Of a stretch of 30,417 bases of DNA, positions 19,878 through 28,794 are shown piece by piece. The stretch lies in NCBI GenBank assembly GCA_002179805.1, contig NAVB01000280.1, positions 1-30,417 on the forward strand, given 5' to 3'. Position 1 is the first letter of the stretch, and every line of letters starts with the position of its first letter. The notes under the pieces were generated by a model. It was not told the origin of the DNA. It ran no database searches and saw only the letters and a list, made by a program, of their open reading frames with translations. The stretch is from Acanthamoeba lenticulata. Lineage: Eukaryota > Discosea > Longamoebia > Acanthamoebidae. Both the position numbers and the translations under genes were made by a program.

Positions 19878-22005
19878 CTATTCTTTTTTGGGAGCTGGCT
19901 CGAGCGCTGCGTCGATGGCCTGCTGCAGGCGATGACGTTGCTCAACGCAAGGCGCGCCTAGCACGAGATCGATGGCCGCCATGACCCGTTGGCGCTGCGC
20001 AAGCAACAGCATGCGGCCCGGCATCACTTTCGGTGGCTCGGCTGGCCGGCTCTCTGCTGCCTTCTGGTATGTTGGCTGCGCCGTCGCGACCTTGCCGTCG
20101 CGCTCGTCCTCACTCTCTGTGTCATCTGCTTCACTTGCTGGTCCCTCCTTACGCTGTACATGTGGGTCCTCTTCCTCTCTCTCCTCGGCGTCGTTTTCGT
20201 CGGCATCGTCATGTGTCATAACGTCCGCCTCGTTGTGACCTTGTTCTCCATCTTCCTCCTCGCCTTGGCTGTCCTCCTGCATGTGCTCAGCCGAGACAGA
20301 GGACGCACCCTCATCACCACCATCATCGTGGTCACTACCATCATCACCATCAGCCTCGGGGTGCGAGTCGGTCTTCTTGACAAAGGCGCCAGCGGCTTCA
20401 CGGGCGCGGCGCTTGGTCTTGGCCCGAAGCTCGCGTTCCGAGACCTTCTCCATGGGCACCGAGTAGGTGCGGCGCACCCAGTTGATGATGCTGGCCAAGG
20501 CCGAGGCCTTGTGTATGTTGGGCGCGCCCCGGCGCCGGTCTCGGCGCGTCACCCAGAGGCACGAAATGCGGGCCGTGAGCTGCTCCTGGTCCATCTCCTC
20601 GAGCGGCATGTCGAGGAGCATCAGTTCGTCTACGATGTCAAAGTAGAGCTCGCGCCGCAGGCGCAGCTGCGCCGAGAGCGCGTCCCACGGCCGCTTCTTG
20701 ACGGCGCGGGCCTTGACCTTCTCCCACATGTAGCGCTGGTGGACGATCGCCGGCGACGGGCGGTGGTGCTCCTTGGTGTAGCCCAGCTGCTCGGCCTCCT
20801 CGCGGATCAGGTCCGCGATGATGGGGCTGTCGCGTGCGAGCTTGGGGCAACGCAGGCGCTGGGCGTCGCTCTCGACGAGCCGCTTCACCACACGCTCAGA
20901 GACCTGGAGCCTCCGCCGCGCCTGCGTGCTCTTGACGTTGCCCGAGCCCGTGTGCGTCAACGCGTGCTCAAACACGTGATTCTGCGACGTGCAGCGCTCA
21001 AGGCAGGGCACCATGGCCTCGCCATTTCCGACTCTGCCATTCCTACTATGGCGGGACGCAGCCGCGGCCTTGACCGGGTGCATGCAGAAAAAGGAGCGCC
21101 TCCTGCGCACAAAGGTCTGCCCATACCTGGCCTGGATCGGCAGCGGGCGCTGCTCGCACTCGGTGCACTCGCTGTCGAGATGCTCCTCGCACACGAACAC
21201 GCCTGGTGGCCGCAGGGACACATTGATGGCCAACGATCGTCAGCGGCGCGCACGCAAGAGAGGAAGAAGAAAGGCCTCTGGGCTGGATACCTGTGTAAAA
21301 ATCCTCTCTTGACTTGACGGGCGGTCCACTGGTGGAAGAACCTGAGCGGCGACCTCGCGAGGAAGCACGGCGCGACGACGTGGCCGTTGACGTCGTGACG
21401 GCCTTGCGAGTCTTTTCGAGGGCGCTGGGCTGGTTTTCGTCCTTTGGCGATGCGTCGCTTTTGGTCACAACAGTAGTAGCCCGGCTCTTCCGCGCTCGGC
21501 GGGGTCTCTCCTGCCTGGGCTCTTCTGGGCTCGTCGTCCTTCGCTTCTGGGTTCGCTTTTCCCTTGGAGAAATTGGCCGCACAAAAGCCTCACGTTCCTC
21601 TGTCTCGGCCTCGGCCTCCGCCTCGTCCTCGTCCTCCGCCTCGTCCTCGTCCTCGTCCTCGTCCTCTTCCACCTCGACCTCGCTCGTGCGCCTTCTCTTC
21701 GCTGGAGGTTCCGACACCGCAGGAGGGGTGGCTGTCACGACTACTTCCAGCTTAAGTAATTCCTTTAACCAGTGAGTTCGGGAGAAGATGAGGCGCATAC
21801 CACGGGAAGAGGTGGTGGAAGGGGGAGCATCAGATTGTGGTCGCGTGAGCTGTGCCAAAAGTACTTCTGCTTCCTGCAGAAAGGATATGCTGTCCTTAAG
21901 TGTGCGAGGGGGCACCAATTGTGCAGGCTGTGGTGACAAAAAGTAGCTCAGAGGTCGCATCTGTGGGCCTCCGGGCGCGGATAACCCGAGGGCTGTTGTT
22001 GCCAT
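19878..22005 (-). CDS. Acidic nuclear-type protein with a Cys/His cluster, unknown family
   Basis: Exons 21291-22005 and 19878-21202 join in phase (a split Gly codon) to about 679 residues. Exon 1 encodes a PAKRRR nuclear-localisation-like patch (~101) followed by a Glu/Asp/Ala run (~109-140) and a Ser/Arg-rich tail. Exon 2 opens with a possible zinc site: C243, H246, C251 and C254 in VCEEHLDSECTEC, then FFCMHP, VPCLERC and HALTHTG. A long helical basic domain follows, with HHRPSPAIVHQRYMWEKVKA and RRELYFDIVDELMLLDMP, then a second acidic region and a helical end. I do not recognise the family; a chromatin or transcription factor is a guess from composition. A further small intron near the HPVKAAA segment cannot be excluded. 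Its 5' end faces the pseudouridine synthase gene across 76 bp. Confidence 0.7.
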
Positions 22006-22081
22006 CAATCATAAAACAAACGGCACAAGAAGAGAAAACTGAACAGAAAACTGAAAGAAAAAAAAAGAACAAGGGCAACAC
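22006..22081. promoter_or_regulatory. 76-bp bidirectional intergenic region
   Basis: Only 76 bp separate the divergent start codons of the acidic protein gene (-) and the pseudouridine synthase gene (+). The gap is A-rich on the plus strand (GAAAGAAAAAAAAAGAACAAG near 22051-22071). Two promoters must overlap here or extend into coding sequence. No TATA box was seen. Confidence 0.55.
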
Positions 22082-23506
22082 ATGGAGCGGAAGAACGGTG
22101 GTTGCGTCTATCGCGACCGACTGACTCGCAAAGTGGTTCCCGGCACGACCGTTCTTTCCTTCTACACCACAAACCATCCCCACTTCTCCGAATCGATTTG
22201 GCGTCTCCGTATTACGAGTGGTACGCATTGATTCGACTTGCAGCCTTGTGCACAAAAGGGCTCAAGCGAGTGCGTGCAGGGCTGGTGAAGCTCGATGGCC
22301 AAGTGGTGACGGATGAGAATACTGAAGTGAGGTCCGGCCAGGTGCTGGAATATCACCGGTGCGGTCTGCAGAGGTTGCTGGGGTTGTTCGCCTAGACGCT
22401 CATGAGGGAGGAGACGCAGACCCCCATGGACAGAGCGCCCTGTGCCCCAGTTGGTCGCGACCGACGTGCTCTATGAGGACAAAGATATCCTCGTCTTGTG
22501 CAAGCCGTCCGGGCTGCCTGTGCTTCCGTGCGCCGAGTTCATGGACAACACCATGCTGGCGATGGCAAGGACCCTCTCGTCCTGCGACAACCTCACGCCC
22601 ATCCATCGACTTGGCCGCGGCACCTCCGGGTACCCAGTCCCGCCCTGTTGGCGCCTGCGCACGTCTGGGTTAGGCCCTAACGGAGCCTCGTCGGTAGCGC
22701 CATCCTGTGGGCCAAAACGAGCCCCGCCAGAAAGGCGCTCTGCATGGGCATGATGGAGCGCTCCTTCAAGAAGGTCTACCTGGCGATCGTGCAGGGCTTG
22801 CTTCCTCTGTACGAGACCCGCACCATCACCCAGAAGATTGGTGCGACCGCCGCCCTGTCATGTTCTCCTCGAGCCATGGTCATTGACGTCAAGGCTTTTC
22901 GCGGCCCTTTCAGGCCCGGTGCCCTACGCTGCGTTGGCCCACACGCAATCCATCTTCGCCGCGTCGGACGACGGCAAGGAGGCCACAAGCCACGCGACGA
23001 CACTCGCCGTCAACGAGGCGCTCAACCTGTCCCTGGTCAAGGTCCGCATTGAGACCGGACGAGCCCACCAGATTCGCATCCACATGGCCTACGCCGGCCA
23101 CCCGCTGTTGGGCGACCCGCTCTACGTCGCAGGCGGCGTCCCGCGACCGCGCGGCATCGTGCGCCTCCTCTGCATCCCAAAGCCCAGCCGGGCCAGTGAT
23201 GATCAGCTCACCCGAAGCCTCGCTTGGAAGACAGGGGAAGACCACGAGGAGCGCTACCGGAGAGAACTGCAGAAGGCCGACGGAGGAGAAGAAGAACACC
23301 GACGGCACAACGATCATGAAGAGGAAGACATCAATGGCGTGCCGGGCGATCTGGGCTACTTCTTGCACTCGTGGAAGCTGGCCTTTTCGCACCCGACCGA
23401 CTCCGCCAAGCGGGTCCGCATCATATGTCCGCCACCGCCCGCGTTCAAAGCCGCGTGGGGGGCTGCAGCGTGGGATGTTACAGTGGGTGGACTCGTGGGC
23501 CCTTAG
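22082..23506 (+). CDS. RluA-family RNA pseudouridine synthase with Gly at the catalytic Asp position
   Basis: Exons 22082-22220, 22244-22358, 22420-22629, 22698-22840 and 22914-23506 join in phase to 399 residues. The family isomerises uridine to pseudouridine in rRNA, tRNA or mRNA. The N-terminal S4-like part (residues ~20-85) ends in VRSGQVLEYHR and PPWTERPVP. The core starts with LYEDKDILVLCKPSGLPVLP. Motif II, normally HRLDxxTSG with the catalytic Asp, reads IHRLGRGTSG here with G150, and an intron follows it directly. Later motifs are KKVYLAIVQG, KVRIETGRAHQIRIHMAYAGHPLLGDPLY (cut here for length: the RTHQIR-like motif is RAHQIR) and the terminal LHSWKLAFSHP. An acidic/His-rich insert (~residues 300-335) precedes the end. 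As I recall, a plant eukaryotic subgroup shares HRLGRGT, so this may be a lineage trait. Introns are very short (23-73 nt); the 23-nt first one makes that junction doubtful. Confidence 0.8.
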
Positions 23507-23909
23507 GGGGATCAGAATCGTCGCATGGTCCACGTTCGCTGGAGCTTTCGGAGTTGAGTGCAGTACGCAGCAAAGACGCCGAAATCTGCGAGAAAATGAA
23601 CATGTCTTGCTTTTTCCTTCGTTCTCGAAGAAATTGAACACAGCTTTCTCTCGATTTGAAGGTACTTTGACGAGCGGGGTGGCTTGCAGCTTCGACCTCG
23701 CCATGGGAGCTGGCGAAAGGGGAGAGCCCTCTTCCCGAATGGCTGATCCGATTCCCCACTTTCAAATAGCCTGGCTCGAGAACCTTTCTATACTCTGAAC
23801 CACACAACCCAGCACAACAACCCTTCCTCATTCCTCTTTCCTTTTCCTTGCCCTCCAACTCCCTATCATAACACCTCCACCCTCTTGAATAATACATACC
23901 ACACCAACC
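23507..23909 (+). other. Intergenic region and probable promoter/leader of the lipase gene
   Basis: There is no supported gene in these 403 bp. The last ~90 bp before the ATG at 23910 are strongly C/T-rich on the plus strand (CCTCATTCCTCTTTCCTTTT near 23825-23845) and end in the start context CCAACCATGG. This suggests a 5' leader. Upstream sequence shows no clear TATA box. Confidence 0.45.
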
Positions 23910-26705
23910 ATGGAAGACAAAGCTCTTCGCGCGCTTACTCTTTGGGAATGCCTTGACGGACGCCAGAGGGGTCGACTTGCTACACAGCTGGACCTGAAGG
24001 CGGGGATGCAACCACACAACCTCAACGATCCCACGCCTCCTCCACCCCCTTCGGGTAAGCGCCATGGCGGCGTCCCAGGCTACGTCGACGTGGGCATCAC
24101 GGCCGCCTCCGCACAAGCCACGCTGGCCGTGGAATGGAAGGTCGGAGCCGACGCCTGGAAGCAGGCCCAGAGCGAGGGAGCCTCCTTCTACGTCTGCCTC
24201 CATGGCCATCACCCATCCGACGAGGCAGATGGGATCAACGACGCCAACAAGCACGACCTTTGCCGCCTGCCCATCAACGCTGCCCAGGGTACGACTCCTT
24301 ATCGTCTTTTCTGTTTCTGCTTTCTGCGGGTCGCTGACGACATGTGTTCTCTGCGAGAAGGCAAGACGCAGTTCCCAGCTGCGCAGCTGAACCTAAACGG
24401 CTCCATGCGGGCTGGCCTCGAGGCTCGCCTCCTGAAGGTGACCAAGAAGAAGCAGGAGAAGAAGCAACTTCTTAAGGCCGACAACGACCTCCCGAGCGAC
24501 GCGGACTTGACTGTGATGGCCAAGAGCGGAGTGGTCAACATCGTGGCGGGCACCCTTGAGAGGACGTGGAGCATGCAGATCGAGAGGGTAGCAGTACTGC
24601 TCAACACCAGCTCCATCCCGCTCACCCCGCCCAAGGCCGAGGTCGCCATGAAGCCCTCCGCCGCGGTGCATCCTCAGTCGATGATCGTCGCCGCCAACGC
24701 CACAAGGCGCGAGGACGTCGTCGCGTCCCTGCGGGACGACTTTGAAGAGGACATGACGGCCGAGGAGCGCGAGGCTGCCTTTGGGAAGCTGTGGGCCGAG
24801 CTGTCAGACAACGAACAAGCCAAGCTGCGGCCACACTTGACTTCGGGCAACCGCGGACGCGAGATCGTGCCCGAGCGCCCCCGGCGCCGACGCACGGACA
24901 AGAAGACCAAGGAAGAGAAGGAGGCCAAGAAGGCCAAGAAGCTCTTCAGGAAGCTGATGAAGAAGATGGAAGACGAGAAGAGCTACATCGACAACGCCAA
25001 CGACATGGGCCGAAGAGGCGATCTGCGCGGAGAGGGCGTCGTTGCCCCGCTGGAGCCGCTGGCCCGCGAAGTGATCATTCCCAGCACGGTCGAGCCGCTC
25101 CTCGAAGCGGCCGCCGCACAACAGAGGCTGGCGGATGACGATCAAGACCACGCCTTCGATGATGAAGACGACGACTGGGTCGTGCTCGGCGCCGAAGCCC
25201 TCCAGCAGGCCGACACCGAATGCACCGTTACACTCTCCTTTGTCGAAGTCTCGGCGTCGATCCAGCCTTCGGTACGCCACCTTAACTTTCCAGCCACCTT
25301 AAACACCTTGGCGCGTGCGCTGACAACTCCGGCTTGTGCGATCCACAGGTGGTGTGGAACCTCACAGAGACCCAGTACTACGACTGGATCGGCGTGGTCG
25401 ACGGTGAGACCGGCGAAACTGTGGCCAAGGTCTCCATCAACTCGCTCGTCTCGTGGACCAACCCGGTGGGCGCCCACTCCTGGACCGAGAACATGACATC
25501 CTCCGTCAAGGTTCGTCTCTACCCTCTGCTCCTTGTTGTTGTTCTTGTTCGATCATCATCTGGTTCAGCCTGCCTGACATGAACTGCTCTACAGGGCACG
25601 GGCCTGTCCAAGAAGTACTACGCTGTCATGTGGCGGTGGCACGAGTCGGTGAACCAGTACCACGCGCTGGGCTACAGCTCCAACATCATCCGCGCCATCG
25701 TCTCCTTGGGTACATCCTTCTTCTGGCTGATTGCATTCATCAAAGCAAGACTGGTGTTGACACAAGACAATGGCGCAGAGCGGAGAGAGCTCATTCGCCA
25801 GAACGTGACCGGGGCTGCCCTCAACGCGGCCGCTCCCCACCTCTCGGCGGCCTACAAGGAAGAGGCCCTCCTGTGCGCGCAGCTCGCGTGCGCGGCCTAC
25901 AAGAGCTACGACGATCTCCCCGGCACTCTGCCTCCGCCCCTCGAGGTATGTCATCCGCCACCGTCCCTGTTTGTTGGCTTGCTCTTTGCTGACGCGACAT
26001 CATCACCTCGTTGGCGAGTGCAGGCGACGTACAAGATTGCCTGCGACCGGACGGACACGCAGGGCTTCGTGGCGCTGGACAAGTCGCACGGCATCGCTTA
26101 CGTAGCCTACAAGGGCTCGTGGGAGGTGGCCGACTTCATGAACGACGCCGACCTCTTCCTGGGGCCGTTCGTCGAGAAGCCGACACTCAAGGCCCAGTAC
26201 AAGATGGTCGAGTGCTACAAGTCGGTCGCGGGCCCCATCTGCGACCTCCTTCTCAAGTACCTCAAGGGTAAGCTGTCTCCTTCTTCATCGGCGTCATCAA
26301 GTACTCTTGTGCTGATGTTTTGGTTAAATTGTTGCAGACAAGACGATCAAGAAGATCACGGTCACTGGCCACAGCCTCGGCGCGGCGCTGGCGTGCATCA
26401 TGGTCCAGTCCATCCTGCACGACACCCGATTCGACCCCTACAAGCTCGACGCCTCGAGCCTTCTCCTCTACACCTTTGCCTGCCCGAGGTCGTTCGACTG
26501 GGCGGCCAACGCCGACTCGGTGAAGCAGCTGGACAAGGACCGGGCGACCATGCTCAGCTTCGTGGACCAGAACGACCCCGTGGCCACGGGCGCCTGGGGC
26601 TTCCTCAAGTACTTTGGCTACTACCACGTCGGCAGCATTGTGCTCCTCTCCGGGTCGGGCCACGCCATGAGCAACTACATCAACCTCATCAAGGCCATCG
26701 CGTGA
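23910..26705 (+). CDS. Class 3 lipase-family alpha/beta hydrolase with SKICH-like domain and LIR-like motif
   Basis: Exons 23910-24288, 24361-25271, 25349-25510, 25595-25709, 25767-25945, 26024-26267 and 26338-26705 join in phase to 785 residues. The C-terminal ~220 residues form a class 3 lipase: nucleophile S676 in TVTGHSLGAAL, then FACPRSFD, acid D743 in VDQNDPV and probable His H760 in GYYHVG. The substrate may be a lipid ester. Residues ~410-520 (VVWNLTETQYYDWIGVVDG, YYAVMWRW, LGYSSNII) resemble a SKICH-type beta-sandwich, with the typical DWIG and closing Y...W pattern. Just before it, DDEDDDWVVLG (W399, L402) fits an acidic W-x-x-L LC3-interacting region. A basic coiled stretch rich in Lys/Glu lies at ~330-355. 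The N-terminal 130 residues are unrecognised. No signal peptide is seen, so the protein is probably cytosolic. Confidence 0.85.
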
Positions 26706-26847
26706 GCAAGAATGATGGATGGTTCCCCTTCCTCGACGCGATGCTTCGAGGAAGAGGACGAAGAAAAATGCACACAAAAAAAAATAAAGAAGGGAACAGA
26801 GGTTCCATTTCCATCGAAAGCTGGATTTTTATTCGGATTGGATCTTT

Positions 26848-28224
26848 TTAGTTCTCATACTTGTTCCAGCAGCAGTTCTTGAACTTCTTGCCGCTCTCGC
26901 AGGCCGGGCACGGCTCGTTCCTGCCCACCTTGGGCCTCTTCCGGTCGTCCTTGATGCCCAGCTTGGGCGCCGCAAACTGTAACAGCCCCGCACACGTCAC
27001 GTCAGTCACACGGCCTCGCCGATGAGAGGAGAAAAGAAAGGCAGCGGACGGACCTTGACGAGATTTCGGATGTAGTTCTCCCTGGCCAGCTCGTCGGCCT
27101 TCTGTCGATCGTCAAACTCCTTGGCCTCGCGCTCCGTCGTAGGGAAGCCGTTCTTGAGCCGCACGATTTGCTCCGACAGCAACGCGCCCTACGCATCGAA
27201 GTCGACTCGGAGATGAGCAGGAAGTCGCGAGAAAAAGAAGGAAAAGGAAAAAGGAGATGTTGTTTTGTACGTTGATGTAGCGAACGATGAACTGGTCGAA
27301 CTGGTCGTTGATGTCGGGGTAGTGGACCTTCATCTGCTCGTAGCCAGACTCGTGGAGGTCCTCGCCAACCTTGAGCGTGAGGTCGTACACGCCGCCCCAC
27401 ACGACCGAGCCGTAGATGTCCTTGTCCTTGTAGGTCAGCGACAGCTTCTTGCTCAAGTCGGCCTGCAGCGTCTTGATGGGCACATTGATCTGCAAGTGCG
27501 CGTCATCGCAGCGCCAGATCTCGAGGGTCTCCGTCTTGATGTGGCCATCGAGCTGCAGCTTGAAGTTGGTGCACCGCTCTACACGCGGCCAGAGACGTGT
27601 ACACGTCACGCCAAGCTGGGCCGGTGTTTTTTTAATTTTATTGGTTTATTTTATTTTATTTTATTTTATTTTATTTATATTTCTGTATTTTATTTATATT
27701 TCTGTATTTTACGTACCGACGAGGACCTTGGTGCAGGGCGCCGTCAGAGTGTAGATGCCGTCGTGGCAGTCCTTGAAGTAGACCGTAAAGTCCGGCTGCA
27801 CGTGGGTCGCGTCGATCGACTTGGTCACTGCCTTCTCACCAGTCTGTAACAATAGCACGATTTTGCGTTAGAATTGAATAATTGGCAACGAATTTCTTAT
27901 TCTGAAAATGGTTGCGCACCACAAGATGGACTTGGTTCTTCTGCTGGCTGGCAGCAAGGGCCTGCTCGATGCGCTGCTTCTCCTCCTCGGTGAACTCCTC
28001 ATCACCCTTGCTCACAACAACTGCAATAGAAATTCATAAGTAAAGAATTAAAAAAATAAAATAAAATCGATTCACCGGAAGAGCAGTGAATTTGTTGAAA
28101 CAGATGAACGGCATCGATAGGAAGGACACTGAAGGACAAAAGATAGACGAAAATGCAGAGATGCGTAATCAAGTCAGATCATTGGGGATGTGAGTGACTC
28201 ACCTTCAGGCTTGGGCGGATTCAT
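26848..28224 (-). CDS. CAP-like beta-helix domain plus C-terminal SEC-C zinc motif
   Basis: Exons 28203-28224 (ATG 28224), 27920-28020, 27717-27843, 27271-27578, 27054-27188 and 26848-26976 join in phase to 273 residues. After a short acidic helix (EFTEEEKQRIEQALAA), residues ~60-165 resemble the C-terminal domain of adenylyl cyclase-associated protein (C-CAP/TBCC-type right-handed beta-helix): strand repeats such as TVYFKDCHDGIYTL, VLVERCTNFKLQLDG and LEIWRCDDAHLQI. In CAP this fold binds actin. A helical linker then leads to a SEC-C motif, RNEPCPACESGKKFKNCCW (C254, C257, C266, C267). SEC-C normally starts CxC; here it is CxxC. SEC-C motifs bind zinc and often mediate contact with ribosomes or chaperones. 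The combined function is unknown. It converges on the lipase gene across 142 bp. Confidence 0.8.
27645..27706. repeat. TTTTA runs and a perfect 19-bp tandem duplication in an intron
   Basis: Within intron 27579-27716 of the CAP/SEC-C gene, about five TTTTA units (27647-27674) run into two identical 19-bp units, TTTTATTTATATTTCTGTA, at 27669-27687 and 27688-27706. The intron is strongly AT-rich against GC-rich exons. Confidence 0.9.
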
Positions 28225-28294
28225 GGTGTGTTTGTGATTTGAGTTGTACAAATACAAGCAGAATGCGGAGCACGCGGCCGAGAGTAGATGATGG

Positions 28295-28774
28295 ATGACA
28301 CAAGAAGGAAAAGAGGTTCAGCGCAACCCACAGCACCCTTTGCTGGGCCTCTGGGTCGACGCCAAATTAAGGGACGGAGTTGGATCACTCCGCTGCGGCG
28401 AAGTAGAGCTCGCCGCTCTGGCTACTGCTGCCTCCTGCGCGCCTGCTTCATCTCGGGACCTACTGCGGGAGGCCCGAAGTGCTATGGAGCAGCAAGTCGG
28501 GCACATCCACAGTGATGGCCTGACTGTCGGCCACCCCAAGGAACAAAGTGGGCTGGGCTCAGCAGGGTTTTTGCACGTCGTCATATACTGCTTCGAATGC
28601 CGGTCACAAACTCGTACAGGCAGGTGGTGCCGAGACAATTTCCCCGCCGGTGAGCTGGAAAAGCGCTACGTGCGGCTCACAACGCCATTCTTTTTTACAA
28701 ACAACAAGCTCACACGAGTCACCAAATCCAGAAGAATCGAAGATCTCGTGCTAGTGGAATTGATTGAGAGATAA
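28295..28774 (+). CDS. Uncertain ORF, 159 aa, just upstream of the Argonaute gene
   Basis: An ATG-started frame of 159 residues ends at TAA 28774, only 20 bp before the Argonaute ATG. Part of it looks coding by composition (PQHPLLGLWVDAKLRDGVG, then an Ala/Glu/Arg-rich helix-like stretch), while the end (FFFTNNKLTRVTK) looks like non-coding AT-rich sequence. No family was recognised. It may be a real small gene, an upstream exon of the Argonaute gene, or leader sequence that is open by chance. Two other ATGs lie at 28288 and 28291 in other frames. Confidence 0.25.
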   Translation: MTQEGKEVQRNPQHPLLGLWVDAKLRDGVGSLRCGEVELAALATAASCAPASSRDLLREARSAMEQQVGHIHSDGLTVGHPKEQSGLGSAGFLHVVIYCFECRSQTRTGRWCRDNFPAGELEKRYVRLTTPFFFTNNKLTRVTKSRRIEDLVLVELIER

Positions 28775-28794
28775 AACAAAAAAAAAACCCCAAG

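Noticed and set aside
19989..21317. Open frame of 442 codons on the plus strand
   Set aside because: Antisense shadow of the acidic protein gene; its Leu/Val-rich look comes from reading Glu/Asp codons backwards.
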